Shown in pieces: positions 1 through 8,403 of a DNA stretch of 61,453 nt; within the stretch, counting starts at the first letter, position 1; every line of letters begins with the position of its first letter. This DNA is from Bacteroidales bacterium UBA1794 (GTDB lineage Bacteria; Bacteroidota; Bacteroidia; Bacteroidales; Bacteroidaceae): contig DCFW01000004.1 of NCBI GenBank assembly GCA_002315435.1, positions 1 to 61,453 of the forward strand, in the 5' to 3' direction. The position numbers were made by a program, and so were the translations under genes. The notes under the pieces were generated by a model. That model ran no database searches. It was not told where the DNA came from and saw only the letters and a program-made list of their open reading frames with translations.

Positions 1-51
1 TGTATACCTAAATCAGTAAAAGACAATGAAATGAGTCGTTTGAATATTATA

Positions 52-165
52 AAGCAGCAAAACTTATTTCTACGGCTGTAAAAAAGCATTTTTACGGCCG
101 TGGCACGACAGTTTTACGGTTGTAGAAAAGCATTTCCACAACTGTAAAAATAAGTTTTGCTGCTT
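52..165. repeat. Hairpin-rich inverted-repeat element, copy A
   Basis: A 114-bp non-coding element bounded by perfect 18-bp inverted repeats: AAGCAGCAAAACTTATTT at 52-69 and its reverse complement at 148-165. The interior is a chain of short dyads built on variants of CTACGGCTGTA, TTACGGCCGTG and CTACAACTGTA separated by GCATTT-type spacers. A closely similar element of almost the same length lies at 19199-19311, best matched in reverse complement. Similarity continues past the right end: GATGAAAGAATGCAGGCA here resembles the reverse complement of the left flank of copy B. No transposase is encoded, so it looks like a MITE or a REP-type palindromic repeat. Function is unknown. Confidence 0.75.
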
Positions 166-295
166 ACGAGATGAAAGAATGCAGGCATTGTGTCAATGGT
201 TTGCAAGCATGTAATTGGTCACAAGGTGGTAATGTTTTCTTGCTTACGTATGAATGCTGAGTATATTCTCGATTATATCATTCAACGATGTTGTT

Positions 296-345
296 TATAA
301 AAGAAATTCCGCTGATGCTTCACAAGTGAATTATCAGCGGAATTG
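296..345 (-). terminator. Rho-independent terminator of the cysteine desulfidase gene
   Basis: A perfect 12-bp stem, AATTCCGCTGAT at 305-316 against ATCAGCGGAATT at 333-344, with further pairing TTCAC/GTGAA in the loop. Read on the minus strand it is followed by a T-rich stretch (TTTCTTTT). It lies just downstream of the gene ending at 370. Confidence 0.75.
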
Positions 346-369
346 CCTTTATAAGAATTGATCTTGTAT

Positions 370-1656
370 TTACTTATTTGTCATTATGCTAAGGATAAGC
401 TTGTCTGTTTCATTCATACCCTCAGCTCCAATTTGAGTGAGGTTGTGAATACTTTTGTCCACATCATCGTCAATGATGCCTTCGACCGAAGTCACACACT
501 TGCCTTCCATTGCCAGCATTGCACTAAGTACTGCCGTAGATATTCCGCTTGATAATTTCAATGTGCAACTAGGTTTTGCTCCATCACAAATCATACCGGT
601 AAGGTTGGCAATCATGTTCTTTACAGCAGATGATACTTCGTTATATCCACCTCCCATAAGGTATGTGATACCACAACTGGAGCCCGTACCTGCCACTACG
701 CATCCGCACAGCGCACTTAGTTTTCCCAAGCTCTGCTTTATGTAGATAGGTGTCAAATTGCTTAACATCAATGCTCGTATCAGTTGCTCGTGACTCTTCC
801 CGTTTTCTTTGGCATATACCCATACAGGCAATGAGGCGGCGATGCCTTGGTTGCCACTTCCTGAATTACTCATTACGGGTATCATTGATCCTGCCATTCG
901 GGCATCGCATGCTGCTGATGTATATGACAATATGTGTGAGAATGTGCTGTCGCCCATCATCTGCTTCTCAGATTTGCCACACAATGTTTTTCCTAATGCA
1001 TGTCCATAATTGCCGTTTAATGATTCTTTAGCGGCAGACATATTCATAGATCCTGACTGTTCGATAAATTCTATTTCATCCAAGGGTGTTGTCATCGCAA
1101 AGTCATAAACCTTGCGAAGAGTCAATTGAGGGGCACTCTCGGCTTCGTCTTCGTGGGAAGCATTGCTTTTATTCAGTAGCACCTCACCATTGCGTTCTAT
1201 GTATATAAAGTTGGTGTGTGAACCGCTTATAATAGCGATACTTTTCTCTTTCTCGTTTTCAGCAATCACCTCTATGTAAAGTTTCTCAGTGATGTCTTCT
1301 TTCAACTGTATGTCTATGATGTGACTATTGATGAGCTCTTTACCTTTTTCCACATCTTTCGGTGTGCAGTCTTTTAATACTTGCAACTGGTATTCTGATT
1401 TACCGACGAGCATACCTAATGCTATGGCGATAGGGAGCCCGATCATTCCTCCGGTACCTGGGATACCGACACCCATAGCGTTTTTTAGAATATTGCTACT
1501 TAATAAAGCCTTTATTTGGGTAGGCTTGTTTGTTAATAATTCTGATGCTTTGGCCACGCACAGAGCCACTGCCATCGGTTCAGTACATCCTATAGCGGGT
1601 ACTACTTCCTTTTTTACGAGTTTTATAATCTGATCTCGTTCTTCTTTGCTAAACAT
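370..1656 (-). CDS. L-cysteine desulfidase / UPF0597 (serine dehydratase alpha-like) family protein
   Basis: This 428-residue cytoplasmic protein belongs to the UPF0597 family, whose studied members (CdsB of Methanocaldococcus, CyuA/YhaM of E. coli) use an oxygen-sensitive [4Fe-4S] cluster to split L-cysteine into pyruvate, ammonia and sulfide. Visible hallmarks are the N-terminal PAIGCTEP motif near residue 20 and two cysteine-containing segments, CGCVVAGTGSSCG and MICDGAKPSC, which probably supply cluster ligands and the active site. Length is typical for the family. The gene stands alone between a TAnnTTTG promoter and its own terminator, with tRNA-His upstream on the same strand. Substrate is inferred from the family; a related serine or threonine dehydratase role is possible. 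Confidence 0.85.
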   Translation of the reverse strand: MFSKEERDQIIKLVKKEVVPAIGCTEPMAVALCVAKASELLTNKPTQIKALLSSNILKNAMGVGIPGTGGMIGLPIAIALGMLVGKSEYQLQVLKDCTPKDVEKGKELINSHIIDIQLKEDITEKLYIEVIAENEKEKSIAIISGSHTNFIYIERNGEVLLNKSNASHEDEAESAPQLTLRKVYDFAMTTPLDEIEFIEQSGSMNMSAAKESLNGNYGHALGKTLCGKSEKQMMGDSTFSHILSYTSAACDARMAGSMIPVMSNSGSGNQGIAASLPVWVYAKENGKSHEQLIRALMLSNLTPIYIKQSLGKLSALCGCVVAGTGSSCGITYLMGGGYNEVSSAVKNMIANLTGMICDGAKPSCTLKLSSGISTAVLSAMLAMEGKCVTSVEGIIDDDVDKSIHNLTQIGAEGMNETDKLILSIMTNK

Positions 1657-1707
1657 TTTTCGAAGTTATATCATTTATGTGTATAGAGTTCTTTAATTTA
1701 TCGGGAG

Positions 1708-1715
1708 CAAAGATA
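1708..1715 (-). promoter_or_regulatory. -7 promoter box for the cysteine desulfidase gene
   Basis: The minus strand reads TATCTTTG, matching the Bacteroidetes -7 consensus TAnnTTTG, about 52 bp before the start codon. No convincing -33 box is seen. Confidence 0.5.
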
Positions 1716-1772
1716 TTAAATAATAATGAAATCTTATTCAATGACATAATATTTGTAGTAGGGGGTATAATG

Positions 1773-1811
1773 AAAAAAAGAGCTTCAAGCTTATTACTTG
1801 AAACTCTTTTT
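1773..1811 (-). terminator. Terminator downstream of tRNA-His
   Basis: An inverted repeat, AAAAAGAG-C-TTCAAG against CTTGAA-A-CTCTTTTT around a 7-nt loop, lies immediately 3' of the tRNA. On the minus strand it ends in a run of T. Confidence 0.75.
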
Positions 1812-1813
1812 CG

Positions 1814-1887
<74 letters not shown>

Positions 1888-1917
1888 CATCATAGTGCTT
1901 TCTTCCTGAAAGCGGTG

Positions 1918-1949
1918 CAAAGGTACGTTACATGACTGAATCTTCCAAA
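1918..1949 (-). promoter_or_regulatory. Promoter of tRNA-His
   Basis: The minus strand shows TTTG (1946-1949), a 20-nt spacer, then TACCTTTG (1918-1925). This matches the Bacteroides -33/-7 consensus with ideal spacing, about 30 bp upstream of the tRNA 5' end. Confidence 0.8.
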
Positions 1950-2009
1950 TGTTTTTGGAACTTTTTTTTGACTTTCTTTAATGTAAACCCCTACAAGCCT
2001 CAATTGCAA

Positions 2010-2891
2010 TTATTTATAAAATTCCTTTTTTCCAGCTAATAATGTATTGCGCATTAATGAGCAAATAGTCATTGGACCTACACCACCCGGTACAGGAGAA
2101 ATATAGGAACATTTAGGAGCTACTTCATCAAATTTAACATCTCCGGTTAGTTTGAATCCGCTTTTACGTGAAGCACAAGGGACACGTGTGGTACCTACAT
2201 CAATAATAACTGCACCCTCTTTGACCATATCTGCTGTTAAAAATTCAGGTTGTCCTAATGCTGCAATAATAATATCAGCTTGAAGACATTCTTCTTTGAT
2301 ATTCTTCGTGTGACTGTGACAGATTGTTACGGTGCAATCACCTGGGTAAGCTTTCCGTGCCATCAAAGTAGCCATTGGTTTGCCTACTATGTTGCTACGT
2401 CCTAGAACCACGCACTTCTTGCCTGATGTCTCTATTTTGTAATAGCTCAGCAAGTCCATAATTCCATTGGGAGTAGCCGAGATGTAGCAAGGTAAACCGA
2501 TAGACAGTCTGCCTACATTAATAGGATGGAATCCATCCACGTCTTTACGGTAGTCAATGGTTTCGATAACCTTTTGTTCTGAAATATGTTTGGGCAGAGG
2601 CAACTGCACGATAAATCCGTCAACATCATCATCGTTGTTTAGTTCCTTCACTTTGTTGAGTAATTCTTCTTCACTTACCGTATTTTCAAATCTAACGAGG
2701 GTAGATTTGAATCCGCAAACTTCGCAAGCTTTCACTTTGTTGTTTACATAAGTTTCGCTTCCGCCGTCATGACCTACTAATATTGCAGCTAAATGAGGAC
2801 GCTTACCTCCGGCATTCACAATTTGTTCTACCTCTTTTGCAATTTGTTGCTTAATATCAGCTGCAACTGCTTTCCCATCTATTATTGTCAT
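2010..2891 (-). CDS. folD: Bifunctional methylenetetrahydrofolate dehydrogenase / methenyltetrahydrofolate cyclohydrolase
   Basis: FolD interconverts 5,10-methylene-, 5,10-methenyl- and 10-formyl-tetrahydrofolate, feeding one-carbon units to purine, thymidylate and formyl-methionine synthesis. The 293-residue protein shows the catalytic-lysine segment YVNNKVKACE near residue 50, the VQLPLPKH motif, the nucleotide-binding GRSNIVGKPMA segment and the C-terminal PVPGGVGPMT signature. Length is normal. It begins 12 bp after ffh on the same strand, so the two are almost certainly cotranscribed from the ffh promoter. Confidence 0.97.
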   Translation of the reverse strand: MTIIDGKAVAADIKQQIAKEVEQIVNAGGKRPHLAAILVGHDGGSETYVNNKVKACEVCGFKSTLVRFENTVSEEELLNKVKELNNDDDVDGFIVQLPLPKHISEQKVIETIDYRKDVDGFHPINVGRLSIGLPCYISATPNGIMDLLSYYKIETSGKKCVVLGRSNIVGKPMATLMARKAYPGDCTVTICHSHTKNIKEECLQADIIIAALGQPEFLTADMVKEGAVIIDVGTTRVPCASRKSGFKLTGDVKFDEVAPKCSYISPVPGGVGPMTICSLMRNTLLAGKKEFYK

Positions 2892-2903
2892 GCTTCTCTG
2901 TTT

Positions 2904-4226
2904 TTATTTTTTTAATTGTGACATTAGACGTCCGGCTTTGGTGCCGGTGACCATCTTCATCATTTTGCGAGTTTCATCAAACTGTTTGAGCAAACGATTT
3001 ACTTCTTGGATATTTGTTCCGCTACCACGTGCAATGCGTTGACGACGACTGCCGTTAATAACATCCGGGTGTGTACGTTCGTTGGGAGTCATTGAATAGA
3101 TAATAGCTTCGATGCTTTTGAACGCATTATCATCAATATCCACATCTTTGATGGCTTTTCCTACTCCCGGGATCATTGCGGCAAGGTCTTTTAAATTACC
3201 CATCTTCTTGATCTGATTGATTTGTGAGAGAAAGTCATTGAAGTCGAATTGGTTTTTCTGTAAACGCTTTTGTATACGTTTAGCCTCTTCTTCGTCATAT
3301 TGTTCTTGTGCACGTTCAACCAGTGATACGATATCACCCATACCAAGGATACGATCAGCCATACGTGTCGGGTGGAACTGGTCAAGTGCTTCCATCTTTT
3401 CTCCCGTACCAATGTATTTTATTGGTTTGTTTACGACTTGTCTGATAGAAAGGGCTGCACCGCCACGTGTGTCACCGTCAAGTTTGGTAAGTATAACGCC
3501 AGTAAAATCAAGCTTTTCGTTAAATTCTTTAGCTGTATTCACAGCATCCTGACCAGTCATTGAATCCACTACGAACAGAATTTCGTCGGGGTTAATGCCC
3601 GCTTTGATGGCTGCAATCTCGTTCATCATATCTTCATCAATAGCCAGACGTCCCGCTGTATCGACGATTATTACATCATTACCATTAGCTTTTGCTTGAG
3701 TGATGGCATGTTGCGCAATAGCAACCGGATCTTTGCTTTCAGGTTCCGAGAAAACCGGTACATTAATTTGTTCGCCTAAAACTTTTAACTGATCAACAGC
3801 GGCAGGACGATACACATCGCATGCAACCAATAGAGGCTTTTTTGATTTTTTTGTTTGTAGCAAATTGGCAAGCTTGGCAGAGAAAGTTGTTTTACCGGAT
3901 CCTTGTAATCCCGACATCAATATGATTGCAGGTTTATTATCCAAGTTTATTTCTGCAGTTTCTCCACCCATTAATGTAGTTAGTTCGTCATGAACGATCT
4001 TCACCATCAATTGGCTTGGTTTAACAGCAGTAAGCACATTTTCTCCCAAAGCCTTTTGCTTTACTGTATCAGTAAAATTCTTGGCAACTTTATAATTGAC
4101 ATCGGCGTCTAAAAGTGCTTTGCGCACGTCTTTCAGGGTTTCCGCCACATTGATTTCGGTGATTTTTCCTTCACCCTTCAGGATTTTAAACGACCGTTCC
4201 AGTCTTTCACTTAAGTTATCAAACAT
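2904..4226 (-). CDS. ffh: Signal recognition particle GTPase Ffh (SRP54)
   Basis: Ffh binds SRP RNA and hydrophobic nascent chains and, with receptor FtsY, targets them to the membrane. The 440-residue protein has an N-terminal helical bundle, the GTPase domain with G1 GLQGSGKTT (about residue 105), DVYRPAAVDQL, DTAGR, TKLDGDTRGG, and the methionine-containing M domain with the RNA-binding RRQRIARGSG motif near residue 395. Complete and typical. It heads the ffh-folD transcription unit, with a TATTTTTG -7 box about 35 bp upstream of the start. Confidence 0.98.
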   Translation of the reverse strand: MFDNLSERLERSFKILKGEGKITEINVAETLKDVRKALLDADVNYKVAKNFTDTVKQKALGENVLTAVKPSQLMVKIVHDELTTLMGGETAEINLDNKPAIILMSGLQGSGKTTFSAKLANLLQTKKSKKPLLVACDVYRPAAVDQLKVLGEQINVPVFSEPESKDPVAIAQHAITQAKANGNDVIIVDTAGRLAIDEDMMNEIAAIKAGINPDEILFVVDSMTGQDAVNTAKEFNEKLDFTGVILTKLDGDTRGGAALSIRQVVNKPIKYIGTGEKMEALDQFHPTRMADRILGMGDIVSLVERAQEQYDEEEAKRIQKRLQKNQFDFNDFLSQINQIKKMGNLKDLAAMIPGVGKAIKDVDIDDNAFKSIEAIIYSMTPNERTHPDVINGSRRQRIARGSGTNIQEVNRLLKQFDETRKMMKMVTGTKAGRLMSQLKK

Positions 4227-4260
4227 ATCTGCTATTATATTATTACATCAAAAATTTGTG

Positions 4261-4268
4261 CAAAAATA
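4261..4268 (-). promoter_or_regulatory. -7 promoter box for ffh-folD
   Basis: The minus strand reads TATTTTTG, fitting TAnnTTTG. The base tract about 20 nt further upstream is only a weak match to TTTG. Confidence 0.55.
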
Positions 4269-4289
4269 AGGTTTCTCGAGGAAAATGCC

Positions 4290-4297
4290 TAAATTTG
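4290..4297 (+). promoter_or_regulatory. -7 promoter box for the small membrane protein-plsC unit
   Basis: TAAATTTG on the plus strand fits TAnnTTTG and lies 41 bp before the 45-codon gene. It is divergent from the ffh promoter, so the two promoters share about 30 bp. No clear -33 box. Confidence 0.5.
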
Positions 4298-4337
4298 CAA
4301 GGGAAAAAATCAAAGTATTAATTAATATTCTTATCTT

Positions 4338-4475
4338 ATGATAGAAAAGTATGTAATCATCGGTTTAGGTATAGTAGTGGCAATCACATTACTAAGCATT
4401 TTAAAATCTATAATTTTCCGTATCATATCAATAGCTGTAGTTTTGGGTTTGGTTGCATGGTTTATATTAAGATAG
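4338..4475 (+). CDS. 45-residue single-pass membrane protein of unknown function
   Basis: A short gene running from ATG at 4338 to TAG at 4473-4475. The product begins MIEKYVIIGLGIVVAITLL and is almost entirely hydrophobic, with Lys4, Lys23 and Arg28 breaking the hydrophobic run and a C-terminal WFILR. It could form one long or two short membrane helices. It lies between a plus-strand -7 box and plsC, ending only 4 bp before the plsC start, so it is probably translated as the first gene of the phospholipid unit. I recognise no family. Its position suggests, but does not prove, a link to membrane lipid synthesis. Confidence 0.6.
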   Translation: MIEKYVIIGLGIVVAITLLSILKSIIFRIISIAVVLGLVAWFILR

Positions 4476-4479
4476 GCTT

Positions 4480-5241
4480 ATGAATCTTTTTTATTGCGTA
4501 TATCAAGTATGTATTGCTTTGCCAATATTGCTGGTCTTAACTTTATTGACAGCAATAGTAACAATTGTAGGATGTGCTTTGGGCAGTGCTCATTTTTGGG
4601 GATATTATCCAGGCAAGATATGGTCTAAATTGATTTGTTTCTTTTTGCTTATTCCTGTGCATGTGGAAGGACGTGAACACCTCCATGGTAAAACGTCTTA
4701 TGTGTTTGTGGCAAATCATCAAGGTATGTTTGATATTTTCTTGATATACGGGTATCTTAATCGCAACTTCAAATGGATGATGAAGAAGTCTTTGCGGAAA
4801 CTTCCTTTCGTAGGAAAAGCTTGTGACGAAGCTGGGCATATCTTTGTTGATCGTACCGGTCCCAAAAAAATATTAGAAACAATAAACAAAGCTAGTAAGA
4901 CTTTAGTCGGAGGCACCTCTGTTGTTGTTTTTCCTGAGGGTGCACGCACTTTTAGCGGACATATGGGATATTTCAAAAAAGGTTCCTTTCAATTAGCTGA
5001 TGATTTGCAACTGCCTGTAGTACCCCTCACAATTATAGGTTCATTTAGTATATTTTCGCGTACGGATAAGTGGATTCATTGGCATCCTTTGACTTTAATT
5101 ATCCACGAGCCTATTCAGCCACAGGGCAAAGGCAATAACAATTTGAAAGTCTTGCTTGAAGAGTCATACAAGGTCATTGAGTCTTCTTTACCCGGGGAGT
5201 ATCGAGGATATATAAAGAATGAGGATCAAGACGTTTTCTGA
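4480..5241 (+). CDS. plsC: 1-acyl-sn-glycerol-3-phosphate acyltransferase (PlsC/LPLAT family)
   Basis: This 253-residue inner-membrane enzyme transfers an acyl chain to lysophosphatidic acid to make phosphatidic acid. It has one or two N-terminal hydrophobic helices (about residues 8-40), the catalytic HX4D box (His80 to Asp85, in ANHQGMFD) and the substrate-binding FPEGARTFSG motif near residue 150. Length is typical. It follows the 45-residue membrane protein by 4 bp and precedes a patatin-like lipase by 88 bp. The exact acceptor could be another lysolipid, such as one in ornithine or glycine lipid synthesis, because the family is broad. Confidence 0.9.
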   Translation: MNLFYCVYQVCIALPILLVLTLLTAIVTIVGCALGSAHFWGYYPGKIWSKLICFFLLIPVHVEGREHLHGKTSYVFVANHQGMFDIFLIYGYLNRNFKWMMKKSLRKLPFVGKACDEAGHIFVDRTGPKKILETINKASKTLVGGTSVVVFPEGARTFSGHMGYFKKGSFQLADDLQLPVVPLTIIGSFSIFSRTDKWIHWHPLTLIIHEPIQPQGKGNNNLKVLLEESYKVIESSLPGEYRGYIKNEDQDVF

Positions 5242-5329
5242 TTATCATTAAGCTAGTGAGTAAATTTCTACATTTTCTTTTGTGTAGTTCTTAAAAATAG
5301 ACTAAATTCGTTGAAAAATAGTAACATTT

Positions 5330-6109
5330 ATGGCTAGTTACAAGATCGGAGCTGCATTAAGTGGCGGATTCATTAAAGGTTTTGCTCATTTAGGAGTTTA
5401 TCAAGCCTTGCTTGAACATGACATAAAACCTGAAATTATTGCAGGTGTGAGTGCTGGTGCATTGGCTGGTGCTTTTTTGGCAGATGGTCGTGAACCATAT
5501 CAATGTTTGGAATGTTTTAAAGGACATAATACCCTTGATTTTACTAAAATAGTAATACCTAAAACCGGCTTTTTTAAACTCAATAGCTTTATTGATTTCC
5601 TTAAAGAAACCCTTACAGCTAAGAGAATTGAAGATCTGAAAATTCCGATGTTGATTGTTGCTACTGATCTTGATCATGGGAAAAGTGTTATTTTCCGTAA
5701 GGGAGGGCTGGCTGAGCGTATTGCCGCATCATGTAGCATGCCTGTTATGTTCACCCCACAGTATATTAATGGAACCTATTATGTGGATGGGGGAGTATTA
5801 CAGAATTTACCGGTTTCGGTGATCCGCAAAGAGTGTGAGAAGATTGTTGCTATAAATGTGAGCCCGATGGAAACTTCAGATTATAAAAAGAATTTGGCTT
5901 CTATTGCATATCGATCTTATCAATTTATGTTTAGGGCAAATACATTGCGTGAACGAGAAAGTAGCGATTTGCTTATAGAGCCTGCTGGTCTTAGAGAATA
6001 TGGTAACCGCGAAATGGATAAGGCCGATCGAATATTTAAGCAAGGGTATGATTGCGCAAATGAAGAAATAAAAAGAAGAATAGCTGAAACAGGGACGATA
6101 TGGAAATAA
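5330..6109 (+). CDS. Patatin-like phospholipase
   Basis: A 259-residue cytoplasmic or membrane-associated serine hydrolase of the patatin family, expected to release fatty acids from phospholipids or other acyl lipids. The oxyanion-hole loop is SGGFIKG (residues 11-17), the nucleophile elbow is GVSAG with Ser41, and the catalytic Asp is in the VDGGVLQNLP segment near residue 149. No signal peptide is visible. It lies downstream of plsC on the same strand, and its last 10 bases overlap the next gene (ATGGAAATAA), which implies translational coupling to the GH13 enzyme. Confidence 0.88.
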   Translation: MASYKIGAALSGGFIKGFAHLGVYQALLEHDIKPEIIAGVSAGALAGAFLADGREPYQCLECFKGHNTLDFTKIVIPKTGFFKLNSFIDFLKETLTAKRIEDLKIPMLIVATDLDHGKSVIFRKGGLAERIAASCSMPVMFTPQYINGTYYVDGGVLQNLPVSVIRKECEKIVAINVSPMETSDYKKNLASIAYRSYQFMFRANTLRERESSDLLIEPAGLREYGNREMDKADRIFKQGYDCANEEIKRRIAETGTIWK

Positions 6110-7815
6110 AGGAAGAAAAGAGCGCCGAGAAAAAAATAATCATTTATCAGGTCTTTCCTAGATTGTTTGGAAATGACAATTCCCATCCTTTGCGTAATGG
6201 GGATATTCTAGATAACGGATGCGGTAAGATGAATGATTTTACTCCCAAAGTTTTAAGCGAAATAAAGAAATTAAACATTACACATATTTGGTATACTGGC
6301 ATTATTGAGCATGCAACCAAAACAGATTATTCACAGTATCTCATTCGTCGTGATCATCCGGCTGTAGTAAAGGGTAGAGCGGGATCGCCTTATGCCATCA
6401 AGGATTATTACGATGTGGATCCGGACCTTGCAACCAATGTATCCTCTCGTATGGAAGAGTTTGAGTCGTTGGTCGCTCGTACGCACAAGTCGGGCTTGAA
6501 GATGATTATAGATTTTGTTCCTAATCATGTTGCTCGTCAGTATCATTCAGATGTTAAACCGGAAGGAGTTGTTGACTTGGGCGAAAAAGACAATGCGGAT
6601 ATAGCTTTTAGTCCATATAATAATTTTTATTACATTCCACAAACTCATTTTCATGGACAGTTTGATTTAAAGGCTGGTGAATCGCAAGCTTATCGTGAGT
6701 ATCCGACTAAAGTAACCGGGAATAATAAATTTGATGCATGCCCCACCACAAATGATTGGTATGAAACGGTAAAGCTTAATTATGGAGTGGACTTTGTTAA
6801 TGGTTCTACTTGTCATTTCTCTCCTGTTCCGGATACATGGTTAAAGATGGTAGACATTCTTTTGTTTTGGAGTGGAAAAGGAGTTGACGGTTTTCGATGT
6901 GATATGGCAGAAATGGTACCGGTAGAGTTTTGGACATATGCTATTGCTGTTATAAAAAAGAAATATTCCCATGTATTGTTTGTTGGTGAAATATATAATC
7001 CTTCCAACTATTATAATTATATAGTTAAAGGAGGATTTGATTATTTGTATGATAAAGTAGGGCTGTATGATACTTTGCGTGGCATAGCTACTGGTTACAA
7101 GGCGACTCGTGATATTACAGGGTGTTGGCAATCATTGAATGGACAGGAAAAGCGGATGCTTAATTTTATGGAGAATCATGATGAGCAACGTATTGCTTCT
7201 GATTTTTTTGCTAAAGATCCCCGTAAAGGATTTGCTGCCATGATGGTGTGTACTCTTATGAATACTAATCCCGTAATGATTTATTCAGGACAAGAGTTCG
7301 GCGAACGAGGCATGGATGCAGAAGGATTCAGTGGTTATGATGGACGTACATCCATTTTTGATTATTGGAGTTTATCAACTATACGCAGATGGAGAAACAA
7401 AGGGAAGTATGATACTTCTTTAATGGATCAGCGTGAGCGTGAAACATATAAATTTTATTTAAAGCTAATGAAAATCGCTCAAGAACCTGCTATTACGACT
7501 GGTACCTTTTTTGATCTGATGTATGTTAATGGAGGGAATTGGGATTTCAATGATGCAAAACAATATGCTTTTTTGCGCTGTTCGCGTACTGAATTATTAC
7601 TTATTATTGCCAATTTTGATGATCACTCTGTTGATGTTTCGGTAAATATTCCAAGTCATGCCTTTGATTATTTGCAGATACCACAGAAGCGCATGGCCCG
7701 GGCAAAAGATTTATTCAGTGCCGAGGAAGAAATATTGTCTATTGTACCTTATCAACCGGCGATTACTCGCTTACCGGCTTTTACCGGAAAGGTTTTAAAA
7801 ATAGAATTGATCTAG
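6100..7815 (+). CDS. Cytoplasmic alpha-amylase family (GH13) glycoside hydrolase
   Basis: This 571-residue GH13 enzyme has the four conserved regions: DFVPNH (138-143), GFRCDMAE with nucleophile Asp268, the acid/base Glu297 in FVGEIYN, and NHDEQR with Asp361. A C-terminal beta domain follows. There is no signal peptide, so it should act on internal alpha-glucans or imported maltodextrins rather than extracellular starch. No susCD-like genes are nearby. The start overlaps the patatin gene by 10 bp, an unusual lipid/glycan pairing. Substrate (glycogen, maltodextrin or a glycosylated lipid head group) cannot be told from sequence. Confidence 0.9.
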   Translation: MEIKEEKSAEKKIIIYQVFPRLFGNDNSHPLRNGDILDNGCGKMNDFTPKVLSEIKKLNITHIWYTGIIEHATKTDYSQYLIRRDHPAVVKGRAGSPYAIKDYYDVDPDLATNVSSRMEEFESLVARTHKSGLKMIIDFVPNHVARQYHSDVKPEGVVDLGEKDNADIAFSPYNNFYYIPQTHFHGQFDLKAGESQAYREYPTKVTGNNKFDACPTTNDWYETVKLNYGVDFVNGSTCHFSPVPDTWLKMVDILLFWSGKGVDGFRCDMAEMVPVEFWTYAIAVIKKKYSHVLFVGEIYNPSNYYNYIVKGGFDYLYDKVGLYDTLRGIATGYKATRDITGCWQSLNGQEKRMLNFMENHDEQRIASDFFAKDPRKGFAAMMVCTLMNTNPVMIYSGQEFGERGMDAEGFSGYDGRTSIFDYWSLSTIRRWRNKGKYDTSLMDQRERETYKFYLKLMKIAQEPAITTGTFFDLMYVNGGNWDFNDAKQYAFLRCSRTELLLIIANFDDHSVDVSVNIPSHAFDYLQIPQKRMARAKDLFSAEEEILSIVPYQPAITRLPAFTGKVLKIELI

Positions 7816-7837
7816 TTCCTTCACTATATTAGTATTC

Positions 7838-8290
7838 CTATTCCCAGTGTCCTACGTATGTAATAGGCTGACGGTTATTACATTGTAAGTATACTGATGC
7901 TGATTTTGTAGGTGATAGTGTAATAGTGAATGTATAAGTATCTTCATCTGTTTTTGTGGATAGGGTTATTTCAGACAGCCCTTTTTTGTCGTATTTTTGG
8001 GCATACTTATTGATTATTGAGTTGAATGTAAGTCCTTTTCCTCCTCCATAAGGCAATTGGTAGGCTCTGCCATAGTAAGGTAGATATGAGTAAACAGAAT
8101 CACCTTTAATTTGTAGCGAATAGCCACTTGCATCCATCACTACTGATCCGGACATTGGGTAGATATTCTCAACATGGATTGTGACTTTCTTTGCTTCAAT
8201 ATTGTTCTTCATTTCGCTTGTAAACGGAATAGAACTGGCACAACTGGTTAATAAACTCAGGATAATGCAGACGAATGTTACTTTTTTCAT
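7838..8290 (-). CDS. DUF4251 family lipoprotein
   Basis: A 150-residue exported lipoprotein. The start chosen (MKKVTFVCIILSLL) gives a clean lipoprotein signal peptide ending in the lipobox LTSC; an upstream in-frame start would lie before the promoter box at 8314. The mature part is beta-rich, with the aromatic/glycine region YLPYYGRAYQLPYGGGKG characteristic of the Bacteroidales DUF4251 family. Function is unknown. It converges with the GH13 gene (22 bp apart) and is divergent from the small winged-helix gene. Confidence 0.8.
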   Translation of the reverse strand: MKKVTFVCIILSLLTSCASSIPFTSEMKNNIEAKKVTIHVENIYPMSGSVVMDASGYSLQIKGDSVYSYLPYYGRAYQLPYGGGKGLTFNSIINKYAQKYDKKGLSEITLSTKTDEDTYTFTITLSPTKSASVYLQCNNRQPITYVGHWE

Positions 8291-8313
8291 ATTTGTAGAT
8301 TTATGAAAGCATA

Positions 8314-8321
8314 CAAAAATA
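8314..8321 (-). promoter_or_regulatory. -7 promoter box for the DUF4251 gene
   Basis: The minus strand reads TATTTTTG, with a TTTG-like ATTG 20 nt upstream (complement of 8342-8345). The start codon at 8290 lies about 24 bp downstream, which supports the chosen start. Confidence 0.65.
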
Positions 8322-8375
8322 GTGTAAAAAATGCATAAATGCAATACTTTGAGTATGATGTTTTGTTTATTTTCT

Positions 8376-8383
8376 TAGATTTG
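8376..8383 (+). promoter_or_regulatory. -7 promoter box for the winged-helix gene
   Basis: TAGATTTG on the plus strand fits TAnnTTTG, 20 bp before the start codon at 8404. A TTTG lies 24 nt upstream, slightly too far. Confidence 0.5.
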
Positions 8384-8403
8384 TATTGAAAACCTAAATA
8401 TTT

